The notes beneath the pieces were generated by a model. That model was not told where the DNA came from. It saw only the letters and a program-made list of their open reading frames with translations, and did not search any database. This document shows positions 18,186-27,387 of a DNA stretch of 40,351 nucleotides, piece by piece. Numbering within the stretch: position 1 is the stretch's first letter; each line of letters begins with the position of its first letter. Position numbers and translations under genes: made by a program. Origin of the DNA: Bacteroidaceae bacterium (GTDB lineage: Bacteria > Bacteroidota > Bacteroidia > Bacteroidales > Bacteroidaceae); NCBI GenBank assembly GCA_017617335.1, contig JAFZWK010000050.1:1-40351 (forward strand), given 5' to 3'.

Positions 18186-19417
18186 AAAAATTGTTTTTAC
18201 TTCTTTTATTTGCGTTCAGTTTCGGTTTGACGTGGGCACAAGGTGGGTCGAGTGAGGTACATCCTACGCCTCATCCTTATCCTGAGAAGTTTTTTCATCT
18301 GAATCCTAGGGGCAGTTTGAACAACTCGTTTCTGAAGTTTGAGCGTGGCGGTGAAGCATGTGTGGCTTTTTTAGGTGGCTCCATTACTGAGATGAGGGGG
18401 TGGCACAATAGCTTGATGGAATATTTCACGACACGCTTTCCCAAAACGAAGTTTCGATTTGTTGAGGCAGGTATAGCCTCCATGGGCTCAACGCCACACG
18501 CTTTTCGGTTGGTTCAAGATGTTCTGTCAAAAGGCAAAGTAGATCTGCTCTTTTTTGAAGCAGCGGTAAACGATGAGGGAAACGAATTCTCTCCCTTGGA
18601 ACAAATCAGAGGTGTGGAAGGCGTTGTCCGGCATGTATGGAACAATGACCCTGAAACGGACATTATTCTTATGCACTTCATCAATGAGTTCTCTCCTGAA
18701 CGTGCCGCACAGGGACAGCAGCCCGATGCAATCTTCAACCATGAACGTGTCGCCAATCACTATGCTATTCCCAGCATCAATCTGGAGCAGGAAATCGGTG
18801 AGCGCATCCTGGACGGACAACTCACGTGGGCAGAGTTCGGCGGCGTTCATCCTTCACCGTTGGGACATCAGTACTATACAGCCACAATGGTGCGACTGAT
18901 GGAAACGATGTGGAGTAGAGTGAAAGGTGGCGATACCGTCTCTCCCCATCACATACCGACAAAACAACTTGACGATTACAGTTATACTGACGGTGAATTC
19001 ATCGATATTCGCGAAGCACAACTGGGGCAAGGATGGTCACTCAATCCTGCCTGGCATCCACAGGATGGAGTTCCAACACGCCAAGGCTTTGTTGATGTTC
19101 CGATGTTAGAGACGACCCAAAGCGGGGCCAAGTTAACACTGGATTTCGAGGGACGTGCCATCGGAATTTGTTGCGTGGCAGGTCCGTGCGCTGGAATACT
19201 GGAGTACAGCATCGATAGATTGCCATTCAAAACACTTGACACCTTTATTCATTGGAGTGGTGGCTTGTATATTCCTTGGGTATATATGTTCGAGACAGAA
19301 CTAAAATCAGGAATCCACAAACTGACATTGAGGATGTCGAAAGACCATAATGAGAAATCGACCGGGACGGCATGCCAGATACGCAACTTCGTGGTCAATC
19401 GCTCTAAACCTGAATAA
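18182..19417 (+). CDS. Secreted SGNH hydrolase with C-terminal beta domain
   Basis: The 411-residue protein has a Sec signal ending TWAQ (20). The SGNH part (about 45-245) has block I FLGGSITE with Ser67, block [11 protein letters not shown] with Asn130, and block [11 protein letters not shown] with His223. The Asp normally three residues before that His is Gly220, so the enzyme may act with a Ser-His pair or take the acid from elsewhere. Residues about 270-405 look like a beta-sandwich carbohydrate-binding or accessory domain. Probable role: esterase on sugar acetates. It overlaps asd by 4 bases (ATGA). The small region after it has no strong terminator. Confidence 0.75.
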   Translation: MKKLFLLLLFAFSFGLTWAQGGSSEVHPTPHPYPEKFFHLNPRGSLNNSFLKFERGGEACVAFLGGSITEMRGWHNSLMEYFTTRFPKTKFRFVEAGIASMGSTPHAFRLVQDVLSKGKVDLLFFEAAVNDEGNEFSPLEQIRGVEGVVRHVWNNDPETDIILMHFINEFSPERAAQGQQPDAIFNHERVANHYAIPSINLEQEIGERILDGQLTWAEFGGVHPSPLGHQYYTATMVRLMETMWSRVKGGDTVSPHHIPTKQLDDYSYTDGEFIDIREAQLGQGWSLNPAWHPQDGVPTRQGFVDVPMLETTQSGAKLTLDFEGRAIGICCVAGPCAGILEYSIDRLPFKTLDTFIHWSGGLYIPWVYMFETELKSGIHKLTLRMSKDHNEKSTGTACQIRNFVVNRSKPE

Positions 19418-19497
19418 AATGTAATGGTTCCTGTACAAGGAAAGAAAATAACAAGGAACTGAAAGAATAAGTTCTATTCTATCTTGCAATACGGTCT

Positions 19498-20181
19498 TTA
19501 CTGCCAATCTGACGATTTCGATCCGCTAATAAAAACTCCTACGAGATTAAGGCGAAAGACGAGGGTGCTGTAGGGAGGAATAGCATCAGAGTCTTTCTCT
19601 CCGTAAGCAAGATTTTCAGGAATATATACAAGCCAATCATCTCCCTTCACCATATACTGAAGAGCTGTTCCAAAACCTTCTACAGTTCCATTTACAGCCA
19701 TCGTTTGAGGAGCAGCAGTCATGGGATTAAAGGCTCCATAGTATGTTTGGCTAAATACTGCTTGATAGGAATCCAAACCACCTTCGTCATTCACGTATTC
19801 AGTCTTAAGTGTCCACCCGCGGAAATTCAAGCGGATACTATCCGTGTAAGCAGGACTTACTGAGCCAGTTCCACGTTTCAGAATATGGACACATATACTA
19901 TCTGTGACAGGACCCACATAATCAGCACTACGCAGTAAGCTCTTGTACATGCGCCAGTCGCAATGGTATTCCCAATCGTCACCATAGGCAGCCTTAGATT
20001 GGGCTATAGCTGTGCGGGCTGAATCGGCAATCTCCTGAAACCATTCTGCGTTGCGAGCTCGCCAATTGTAATAAGGATTCCACACGTCTTCATTCTCAGA
20101 GCAGGATACAAGAAACATCATTCCTAAACCAAGGATGAGACCTAACGAGATCCAGTTTCTTTTTTTATTGTAAAATCTCAT
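19498..20181 (-). CDS. FKBP-type peptidyl-prolyl isomerase-like lipoprotein
   Basis: The 227-residue protein has lipobox LVSC (Cys27). The C-terminal half reads like an FKBP domain: GFGTALQYMVKGDDWLVYIP, then ENLAYGEKDSDAIPPYSTLVF (about 168-212), which corresponds to the usual G..A...M..G......P..LAYG......IP....L.F pattern. The N-terminal 28-95 segment is a helical part typical of Bacteroidales relatives. The protein would assist folding in the periplasm. It lies 50 bases downstream of glyS and is probably co-transcribed. Confidence 0.78.
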   Translation of the reverse strand: MRFYNKKRNWISLGLILGLGMMFLVSCSENEDVWNPYYNWRARNAEWFQEIADSARTAIAQSKAAYGDDWEYHCDWRMYKSLLRSADYVGPVTDSICVHILKRGTGSVSPAYTDSIRLNFRGWTLKTEYVNDEGGLDSYQAVFSQTYYGAFNPMTAAPQTMAVNGTVEGFGTALQYMVKGDDWLVYIPENLAYGEKDSDAIPPYSTLVFRLNLVGVFISGSKSSDWQ

Positions 20182-20231
20182 TCTGACTTACAGGTTTTGT
20201 CCTTCAAAAAATGTGACATGAGAAATGGATA

Positions 20232-21785
20232 CTATGCCAATTTTTTCAGCAATGAAGTGATGGTTACCTTTTCGTCTACAATATGTTGAAGATCGCTGAT
20301 GGCAACACGAGTCTGTTCCATCGTGTCACGATCACGCAAAGTGACAGTATTGTCCTCTAGGGTTTGCTGGTCAACAGTTATGCAGTAAGGACAGCCAATA
20401 GCATCCATGCGACGATAACGCTTGCCTATCTGATCCTTCTCTTCATACTTGCAATTAAAATAGAAACGCAGATCATTGAAGATTTCCTGAGCCTTTTCTG
20501 GCAGTCCATCCTTCTTGGTCAACGGGAAAATAGCCAACTTGACAGGAGCCAAAGCTGCAGGCAAATGCAGTACAGTACGAATCTGTCCATCTGGCAGCAG
20601 CTGCTCCTCATAAGCATGGCACAGAACGCTTAGGAACATACGGTCTACACCAATACTTGTTTCTATAACATAAGGAGTATAGCTTTCGTTGGTCTCAGGA
20701 TCAAAGTACTCAATCTTCTTGCCACTGTACTTGGCATGTTGCGAAAGGTCAAAGTTAGTGCGAGAATGGATTCCTTCCACTTCCTTGAAACCGAAAGGCA
20801 TGTGGAACTCAATATCGGTAGCAGCATTGGCATAATGAGCTAACTTGTCATGATCGTGGAACCGATAGTTCTCAGCACCAAAGCCTAAATTCTGATGCCA
20901 TCTCATACGAGTCTGCTTCCAGGAATCAAACCATTGCAGTTCGGTGCCAGGCTTAACGAAGAATTGCATTTCCATTTGCTCAAATTCACGCATACGGAAG
21001 ATAAACTGACGAGCAACAATCTCATTGCGGAAAGCCTTACCTATCTGAGCAATACCGAAAGGCAATTTCATACGACCAGTTTTCTGTACATTCAGATAGT
21101 TGACGAAAATTCCCTGAGCAGTTTCTGGACGCAGATAGATGGTGCTGGAACCTTCAGCAGCAGCGCCTATCTCTGTCTTGAACATTAGATTGAATTGGCG
21201 TACATCAGTCCAGTTGCGAGTCCCACTGATAGGACATACGATCTCTTCATCGAGGATAATCTGTTTCATGCCCTCCAGATCAATGCCACCAGGAGCATTC
21301 ATCACTTCTTGATAACGATGGTGCAGACCGTCTCGCTTTTCCTGCAGCTCTTGAACTTTAGGACTTGTGGAACGATACTGGGCTTCATCGAAGTTCTCCT
21401 TGAAGCGCTTGCGTGCCTTTTCTACTTCTTTCTCAATCTTTTCATCATATTTAGCAATCTGATCTTCAATCAGCACATCGGCACGATAACGCTTTTTGCT
21501 ATCACGATTATCGATGAGAGGATCGTTGAATGCATCTACGTGACCACTGGCCTTCCAGGTAGTGGGATGCATGAAGATGGCAGCATCCAGACCTACAATG
21601 TTCTCGTGCATCTGAACCATGCTTTCCCACCAATACTTCTTGATGTTGTTTTTCAACTCCACTCCATTCTGACCATAGTCATAAACAGCGCCTAATCCAT
21701 CGTAAATATCACTGCTTGGAAAAACGAAACCATACTCCTTGCAATGTGAAACTATCTTCTTGAAAACGTCTTCTTGTTGTGCCAT
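20232..21785 (-). CDS. glyS: Glycyl-tRNA synthetase (single-chain class II type)
   Basis: The 517-residue product from 21785 starts MAQQEDVFKKIVSHC. An upstream in-frame ATG at 21815 falls at the promoter and is not favoured. Class II motifs are visible: FRNEIVARQFIFRMREFEQM (motif 2 region), YLRPETAQGIFVNYLN, and IGVDRMFLSVLCHAYEEQ (motif 3). A C-terminal anticodon-binding domain starts near APVKLAIFPLTKKDG. It belongs to the alpha2 (eukaryote-like) type found in Bacteroidetes. Confidence 0.95.
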   Translation of the reverse strand: MAQQEDVFKKIVSHCKEYGFVFPSSDIYDGLGAVYDYGQNGVELKNNIKKYWWESMVQMHENIVGLDAAIFMHPTTWKASGHVDAFNDPLIDNRDSKKRYRADVLIEDQIAKYDEKIEKEVEKARKRFKENFDEAQYRSTSPKVQELQEKRDGLHHRYQEVMNAPGGIDLEGMKQIILDEEIVCPISGTRNWTDVRQFNLMFKTEIGAAAEGSSTIYLRPETAQGIFVNYLNVQKTGRMKLPFGIAQIGKAFRNEIVARQFIFRMREFEQMEMQFFVKPGTELQWFDSWKQTRMRWHQNLGFGAENYRFHDHDKLAHYANAATDIEFHMPFGFKEVEGIHSRTNFDLSQHAKYSGKKIEYFDPETNESYTPYVIETSIGVDRMFLSVLCHAYEEQLLPDGQIRTVLHLPAALAPVKLAIFPLTKKDGLPEKAQEIFNDLRFYFNCKYEEKDQIGKRYRRMDAIGCPYCITVDQQTLEDNTVTLRDRDTMEQTRVAISDLQHIVDEKVTITSLLKKLA

Positions 21786-21812
21786 ATTGGTTATATTTTG
21801 TTGATTTCTGTG

Positions 21813-21820
21813 CAAAAGTA
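21813..21820 (-). promoter_or_regulatory. -7 promoter element for glyS
   Basis: Minus-strand TACTTTTG matches TAnnTTTG, 28 bases before the glyS start. It lies 24 bases from the divergent parC element, so the two promoters share sequence. Confidence 0.5.
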
Positions 21821-21843
21821 CATATTTTCTGCGGATAATTTAC

Positions 21844-21851
21844 TATATTTG
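21844..21851 (+). promoter_or_regulatory. -7 promoter element for parC operon
   Basis: TATATTTG followed by C lies 43 bases before the parC start at 21894. Confidence 0.5.
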
Positions 21852-21893
21852 CACATAAATAATACAAAAAGAGGGCATGAAGCCTTTCTTATC

Positions 21894-24569
21894 ATGACGA
21901 ACAACATGACAAACATAGAGGGTATAACCCATCATTTAAATCAGATGTACCAGAACTGGTTTCTGGATTATGCATCTTATGTGATTCTTGAACGAGCCGT
22001 CCCTCATATAGTAGATGGTCTAAAGCCAGTGCAGCGACGTATCCTGCATAGTATGAAGCGAATGGATGATGGAAGATATAATAAGGTAGCCAACATTGTG
22101 GGGCATACCATGCAATTCCATCCTCATGGAGATGCCAGTATCAAAGATGCTTTGGTGCAGTTGGGACAAAAGGATTTGCTGATTGATTGCCAAGGGAACT
22201 GGGGAAACATTCTGACTGGTGACGATGCTGCTGCAGGTCGATACATTGAGGCTCGATTAAGCAAGTTTGCTTTGGATGTGGTTTTCAATCCTAAGACAAC
22301 TGAATGGAAACTTTCTTATGATGGACGCAACAAGGAGCCGATAGCGCTACCAGTAAAATTCCCACTCCTTTTGACTCAAGGAGCCGAGGGCATTGCGGTA
22401 GGTTTATCCTGCAAGATACTTCCTCACAACCTAAACGAGATTTGTGATGCTGCCATACAATATCTGCATGGTGAAGAGTTTCATCTTTATCCAGATTTCC
22501 CCACAGGAGGCAGTATTGATGTGAGCCGCTACAACGATGGTCAACGTGGAGGTGTAGTCCGTATCCGAGCCAAAATAGAAAAACGGGACCATAAGACCCT
22601 CGCTATTACAGAGATTCCTTTTGGTAAGACAACAGGAACGGCCAGCAAGCCTAGTCCTTTCATCGAGAGTATTCTGAAAGCTAACGAGAAGGGTAAGATT
22701 AAGATTCGTAACGTTGAGGACCTGACAGCTGCTGGTGTGGAGATTCTCATTCATCTGACTCCAGGTGCCTCATCGGACAAGACCATTGATGCCTTGTATG
22801 CTTGTACTGATTGTGAGGTCAGCATCTCGCCGAATTGTTGTGTGATTGATGAAAAGAAACCCTGTTTCCTCACCGTTAGTGAAGTGCTGAAGCGCAGTGT
22901 GGACAATACGTTGGCACTACTTCGTCAGGAGCGTCTTATTCGTAAGGGTGAATTAATGGAGAGTCTACATTTCGCATCATTGGAGAAGATATTCATCGAG
23001 GAACGTATATATAAGGATAAGCAATTCGAGAATGCCAAGTCGATGGATGCTGCCTGTGAATGGGTTGATGAGCGGTTGACTCCTTGGTATCCAAAGATGA
23101 TTCGCGAGGTAACCAAAGACGATATCCTGCGTTTGATGGAAATCAAGATGGCACGAATCCTGAAGTTCAACAAAGACAAGGCAGATGAGATGATTGCTCG
23201 TATTAAGGAAGAGATAGCCCATATCGACAAGGAACTCAATAATATGGTAGAAGTAACTTGCGACTGGTATCGTTTCATCAAGGACAAATATGGTAAGGAT
23301 CATCCCCGTCTGACTGAAATCAAGAATTTCGACACCATCTCTGCCGTCAAGGTTGTGGAAGCTAATGAGAAACTTTACATCAATCGTGAGGAAGGATTCA
23401 TAGGAACTAGTCTGAAAAAGGACGAGTACGTCTGCAATTGTTCTGACATCGACGATGTAATCATTTTCTACAGGGACGGAACCTACAAGGTGGTTCACAT
23501 TGCTGACAAACTTTTCATAGGTGAGACAGAGCGAAGCAAGGCCGAAAAGAAGAAGGCGGAGATAATTCATGTGGCCGTCTTTAGAAAAACGGACAGCCGT
23601 ACGATTTACAATGCCGTTTATCGTGATGGAAAGGCAGGCACCTGTTTTATCAAGCGATTCAATGTGACCAGCATCACTCGTGACCGCGAGTACGACCTGA
23701 CGCAAGGCAAGCCGGGTAGTCGTGTACTCTATTTTACGGCAAACCCTAACGGCGAGGCTGAGATTGTCAAAGTTACCTTGAAACCTAATCCCAAATTGAA
23801 GAAAATCTTCTTTGACAAGGATTTCCGCGAGTTGGCCATCAAGGGTCGCCAAAGCATGGGTAACGTATTGACAAAACAAGAGGTAAGTCGCATCACCTTG
23901 AAGAGTCATGGAGGCAGCACTTTGGGTGGGCGCAAGGTGTGGTTTGACCACGATGTGAAGCGTATCAACTACGATGAATTGGGCACATATCTGGGAGAGT
24001 TCTACAACGATGATAAGATACTCGTAATCCTGAAAGGTGGAGACTTCTATCTGAGCAACTTCGATGCCAACAATCATTACGAGGATAATATCCTTCGCAT
24101 TGAGAAGTATGACCCCCATAAAGTTTGGACTGCAGTTCTCTATGATCAGGACCAGAATGGTTACGTCTATGTGAAGCGATTCCGCTTGGAGGCAACTATC
24201 AGGCATCAAAACTATTTGGGCGAGAATCCTGACAATCAGTTGATTCTGCTTACAGATACCATGTATCCTCGTATTCGAGTCATCATGGGAGGTGTGGATA
24301 GTTTCCGAGAGCCCATTGAACTGGATGCGGATGAATATATTGGCATCAAGAGTTTCAAGGCTCGCGGTAAACGTATAACCACTTTCAACGTGGCTGATGT
24401 CAAGGAGTTGGAACCTGCAAATCCAGAGGAAGCGAAAGTTGATGAGGGAGAGTATAGTGAGGAGGATCCCTCAATGGATGACGATGAAAATCTGGACCCA
24501 GACGCTGGAAAAAGTCAACAGGATGTGGCTGACGAGTTGACAGGTCAAATGCATCTTTTCGATGAGTAG
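21894..24569 (+). CDS. parC: DNA topoisomerase IV / gyrase-type subunit A
   Basis: The 892-residue product from 21894 starts MTNNMTNIEGITHHLNQMY. The stretch before it in the longer frame from 21774 covers the promoter, so that start is rejected. Type IIA subunit A marks are YASYVILERAVPHIVDGLKP (26-45), HPHGDASIKDALVQLGQ (76-92) and the catalytic Tyr117 in GRYIEARLS. A coiled-coil region (about 400-500) and C-terminal beta-pinwheel-like repeats follow, then an acidic tail. The position of GyrA Ser83 is Ala81 here, in HPHGDAS. The protein cuts and passes double-stranded DNA with ParE, which is not in the window. It begins a run with the DUF3316-like and S41 genes. Confidence 0.92.
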   Translation: MTNNMTNIEGITHHLNQMYQNWFLDYASYVILERAVPHIVDGLKPVQRRILHSMKRMDDGRYNKVANIVGHTMQFHPHGDASIKDALVQLGQKDLLIDCQGNWGNILTGDDAAAGRYIEARLSKFALDVVFNPKTTEWKLSYDGRNKEPIALPVKFPLLLTQGAEGIAVGLSCKILPHNLNEICDAAIQYLHGEEFHLYPDFPTGGSIDVSRYNDGQRGGVVRIRAKIEKRDHKTLAITEIPFGKTTGTASKPSPFIESILKANEKGKIKIRNVEDLTAAGVEILIHLTPGASSDKTIDALYACTDCEVSISPNCCVIDEKKPCFLTVSEVLKRSVDNTLALLRQERLIRKGELMESLHFASLEKIFIEERIYKDKQFENAKSMDAACEWVDERLTPWYPKMIREVTKDDILRLMEIKMARILKFNKDKADEMIARIKEEIAHIDKELNNMVEVTCDWYRFIKDKYGKDHPRLTEIKNFDTISAVKVVEANEKLYINREEGFIGTSLKKDEYVCNCSDIDDVIIFYRDGTYKVVHIADKLFIGETERSKAEKKKAEIIHVAVFRKTDSRTIYNAVYRDGKAGTCFIKRFNVTSITRDREYDLTQGKPGSRVLYFTANPNGEAEIVKVTLKPNPKLKKIFFDKDFRELAIKGRQSMGNVLTKQEVSRITLKSHGGSTLGGRKVWFDHDVKRINYDELGTYLGEFYNDDKILVILKGGDFYLSNFDANNHYEDNILRIEKYDPHKVWTAVLYDQDQNGYVYVKRFRLEATIRHQNYLGENPDNQLILLTDTMYPRIRVIMGGVDSFREPIELDADEYIGIKSFKARGKRITTFNVADVKELEPANPEEAKVDEGEYSEEDPSMDDDENLDPDAGKSQQDVADELTGQMHLFDE

Positions 24570-24600
24570 ACTTTGGGATATAAAAAGGAAGCGCATACGC

Positions 24601-25419
24601 ATGGGACGAATCCGCCTTTTGATGTACGTCCTATGTGGCTTGTTTTATCCATTTTTTCTCTCTGCCCAGCGTGATGCTGCCCATGCCTTGATGTTTGGAC
24701 AGGGTGGAAGCAATCAGTTTGATACCTATCTTTCTCCGATGGAATATAAGGGATCTCAGTTCACTTTTCTTCGTGAGACGTTACGCATGACTCAACGAGC
24801 CAAAGAACGGTTATCTTTTCAAAGTCTGACACAAGGAACCTTCTCTATGACGGAGAATCCTGCCCAGAATGCAAATGAATATGGAGGACACATTGGCTAC
24901 AATGCAGGCTGGCATTACAATTGGATGCTTCGCGAGAGGCTTCGTTTGATGGCAGGTGGATTGTTGGGAGCAGACGCAGGTTTCCTTTACAACGAGCGAA
25001 ACGGCAACAATCCTGCCCAAGCCAGACTTAAGGCAGATATGGCACTTTCCTTGGCAGGTATCTATAAGTTCAGGTTGAGGCGCCAGGTGCTGGCTCTCCG
25101 TTACCAGGCCGATTTGCCTCTCATGGGGTGCATGTTCAGCCCTCAGTATGGACAAAGCTATTGGGAAATCTCGCAAGGAAATCGTGACCATAATGTGTGC
25201 TTCACCAGTCCTGGCAATGCACTCAGCCTACGACAACTCTTCACTTTAGACTTTCCTGTGCGGCGTTTCACCATTCGTACGGGCTACTTCAGCGACATTC
25301 GCCAGAGTCATGTCAACGGGATCAAGATGCACGACATCTCCCGTTCTTTCCTGATTGGTTTCGTTCGTCATTTCTCTATCATTCAGGATAAGGAAAGAAA
25401 GGAGGAACTTATCCTATGA
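24601..25419 (+). CDS. DUF3316-like exported protein (probable outer-membrane beta protein)
   Basis: The 272-residue product from 24601 starts MGRIRLLMYVLCGLFYP and has a Sec signal ending LSAQ. An ATG at 24562 would overlap parC by 8 bases and add 13 charged residues, and remains possible. The sequence FDTYLSPMEYKGSQ near the start and many alternating strands with aromatic ends fit the DUF3316 family of Bacteroidales. The function is unknown. It overlaps the next gene by ATGA and is probably in an operon with parC and the S41 peptidase. Confidence 0.65.
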   Translation: MGRIRLLMYVLCGLFYPFFLSAQRDAAHALMFGQGGSNQFDTYLSPMEYKGSQFTFLRETLRMTQRAKERLSFQSLTQGTFSMTENPAQNANEYGGHIGYNAGWHYNWMLRERLRLMAGGLLGADAGFLYNERNGNNPAQARLKADMALSLAGIYKFRLRRQVLALRYQADLPLMGCMFSPQYGQSYWEISQGNRDHNVCFTSPGNALSLRQLFTLDFPVRRFTIRTGYFSDIRQSHVNGIKMHDISRSFLIGFVRHFSIIQDKERKEELIL

Positions 25420-26432
25420 AAAGAATGATATGTCTCTTTTGTGCGGTTTTGATATGCTTTACCTTTTCTTCCTGCCAGAAGGGAATGGACGAGGCTGACA
25501 GTTCGCCTGAGGTAAACTTGCAGGCTCTTTGGGAAATCATCGATCAGCACTACTGTTTCCTGGACTATAAAGCCGAAGAAATCGGTCTTGATTGGAATGC
25601 CATCCGCTCAACGTATCTCGGGAAATTGAGTCCTCAGATGTCGCGCACCCAACTTTTCGAAGTCCTTTGCCAGATGCTGAGCGAATTGCGTGATGGTCAC
25701 GTTAATCTTTATTCGAGTGCAGATGTAGGGCGTAACTGGAGCTGGAAAGAGGACTATCCAGACAACCTGAATACAGAAGTGCGCGACGAATATTTAGGAA
25801 CTGATTACAAGATAGCAGCAGGACTGAAATACAAGATATTGGATGACAACATCGGCTACATTCTCTATGAGAGTTTTCAGAATGGCTTTGGGGAGGGCAA
25901 TCTCGACGATGTGATTTATTATATGCGTCTTTGCAACGGTCTTATCATTGATGTGCGAAGCAACAGCGGAGGCTTCCTCACCTATGCAGAGCGATTCTCC
26001 AGCCGATTCACCAACGAGAAGATCCTGGTAGGTTACAATTCCCACAAGACAGGGCCAGGTCATAATGACTTCTCCAAGCCTGAACCAGAGTATCTGAAAC
26101 CCAGTGAGGGAGTCCGTTGGCAGAAGAATGTTATCGTCCTGACCAATCGTGCCTGTTTCAGTTCTACCAATACATTTGTGCGAAACATGAAGGAGTGTCC
26201 CTTGGTCACCATTTTGGGAGACAAGACAGGTGGCGGTGGAGGTATGCCCTTCACCAGCGAGATTCCCATCGGCTGGTCAGTCCGTTTCAGCGCCTGTCCC
26301 TCTTACGATGCCCGCATGCAGCAGATAGAATTTGGCATCGACCCTGATGTGACCTGTTCGCTCGACTGCAAGGATGTGGAGAATGGACACGATACCCTGA
26401 TTGACACCGCCCGTCAGATGTTGTCAGAATAA
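25416..26432 (+). CDS. S41-family peptidase-like lipoprotein
   Basis: The 338-residue protein has lipobox FSSC (Cys20). A helical N-terminus with LRDGHVNLYS (91-100) is typical of Bacteroidetes S41 (tail-specific protease / tricorn core) proteins. The core has LIIDVRSNSGGF (176-187), the likely nucleophile Ser249 in RACFSSTNTF, and GDKTGGGGGMPF (268-279). No PDZ domain is apparent. It is presumably a periplasmic serine peptidase anchored to a membrane; the substrate is unknown. The start overlaps the DUF3316-like stop (ATGA). Confidence 0.82.
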   Translation: MKRMICLFCAVLICFTFSSCQKGMDEADSSPEVNLQALWEIIDQHYCFLDYKAEEIGLDWNAIRSTYLGKLSPQMSRTQLFEVLCQMLSELRDGHVNLYSSADVGRNWSWKEDYPDNLNTEVRDEYLGTDYKIAAGLKYKILDDNIGYILYESFQNGFGEGNLDDVIYYMRLCNGLIIDVRSNSGGFLTYAERFSSRFTNEKILVGYNSHKTGPGHNDFSKPEPEYLKPSEGVRWQKNVIVLTNRACFSSTNTFVRNMKECPLVTILGDKTGGGGGMPFTSEIPIGWSVRFSACPSYDARMQQIEFGIDPDVTCSLDCKDVENGHDTLIDTARQMLSE

Positions 26433-26503
26433 AAGACCGTATTTTTGTGGTTCACGCATACAATCCAACATTCTTTCCTTCTCAACTCTCTTTGTAACAG
26501 AAA

Positions 26504-26533
26504 ACTTCCACGGCCTTCACAGGTGGTGGAAGT
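26504..26533. terminator. Possible hairpin between convergent S41 and anti-sigma-like genes
   Basis: ACTTCCAC (26504-26511) pairs with GTGGAAGT (26526-26533) across a 14-base loop. No T-run follows directly on the plus strand. It may end transcription weakly, or be unrelated. Confidence 0.3.
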
Positions 26534-26670
26534 GAGCTCGAGCAGATCTTTTATTAACATGAAATAATACAATTGTTAGTCTTTTGACATGAACAAAGAG
26601 GAACTATTGTGCAGGGGTTTTGTCGAAATCATATTTTATTGAACTTTTCATGAATTACTTGGTTCTGTTT

Positions 26671-27387
26671 CTATTCTTTCGACAGGTGTCCCATGCGCTC
26701 CAGTACGAAGTCGTAATCTGAAAACCAGCGTCCTTCCATGTGTGAGCCTGTCAACTCAGGTCCATAGAAGAAGCTATAGGTAAACGTGTTGTCACGTTCG
26801 AGTATGTCCTTTATAATCATTTGGTTCCATCCGTATTCCATACCCTCATTAGCTAATGTGATATACACATCCTGTGGAGAGACATATTCTCCTTTCTTGT
26901 CGGAATCTTTTTCGCATATCGCTATTTGTCGCCAGATGTCGCCTCTTTGTTCGCCGCATGCAGGCATCTCTTTTGGGAAAGGTTTTCCCTTCTCTTCGTT
27001 TGTCCTTACGAAGATGAAGGTATCCGATTTGGTGTGATTCGACACAACGTGTTGTCTTTGCTGTTTCAACGTGTTGTCTTTGCTGTTTCGACACGTTGTG
27101 TTTGCCGTTGCCTCAGCTTGTACTTTTGGCGTGACGTTTGACGGTGTGGAATGCGATGAATTCATTCGCCATGTGCCTATTGCCGCGACTGCCACTACGA
27201 TGACTGCCGCTGCTGTCCACTTCAGCACAAAGGGTGGGGCGTGACGTGTTGTTTGGGTGCTTGCGACCAGTTGGTCAAACTCTTTCTCAGCGGCATCCAA
27301 TTCTGTTTCCGAGGGAGTTCTCCTTTTTTCAGGATGAAGCGGGATTTCTCCGTTCAGGTACTTCTCGATGAAATCATGTTCAGTCAT
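26671..27387 (-). CDS. Putative one-TM anti-sigma partner of the ECF sigma factor
   Basis: The 238-residue protein has a cytoplasmic N-terminus (1-52), one membrane helix (about 53-73, TAAAVIVVAVAAIGTW) and a periplasmic part. It overlaps the ECF sigma gene by 8 bases, which is why an anti-sigma role is inferred; no FecR or zinc anti-sigma motif is seen. The C-terminal 130 residues (for example GDIWRQIAI and FSDYDFVLERMGHL) are not recognised. The linker after the membrane helix, residues about 97-115, is encoded by array 2 of the 22-bp repeat. Confidence 0.65.
   Translation of the reverse strand: MTEHDFIEKYLNGEIPLHPEKRRTPSETELDAAEKEFDQLVASTQTTRHAPPFVLKWTAAAVIVVAVAAIGTWRMNSSHSTPSNVTPKVQAEATANTTCRNSKDNTLKQQRQHVVSNHTKSDTFIFVRTNEEKGKPFPKEMPACGEQRGDIWRQIAICEKDSDKKGEYVSPQDVYITLANEGMEYGWNQMIIKDILERDNTFTYSFFYGPELTGSHMEGRWFSDYDFVLERMGHLSKE
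27045..27098. repeat. 22-bp phased dyad repeat, array 2 (three units, inside a gene)
   Basis: Cores start at 27045, 27067 and 27089: CAACGTGTTG, CAACGTGTTG and CGACACGTTG. The first two units, core plus spacer TCTTTGCTGTTT, are identical over all 22 bases. The third spacer-like stretch is TGTTTGCCGTTG. The array lies in the coding region for the periplasmic linker of the putative anti-sigma protein. Three units make 66 bp, a multiple of three. Confidence 0.85.

Noticed and set aside
22977-24209. A 410-residue minus-strand open frame
   Set aside because: It lies wholly within parC, opposite its conserved coding frame, and shows no domain or promoter.
26781-26791. A lone AAACGTGTTG as a fourth site of the 22-bp repeat in the anti-sigma-like gene
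   Set aside because: It is one base out of phase with array 2, has no neighbouring unit and is explained by coding sequence.
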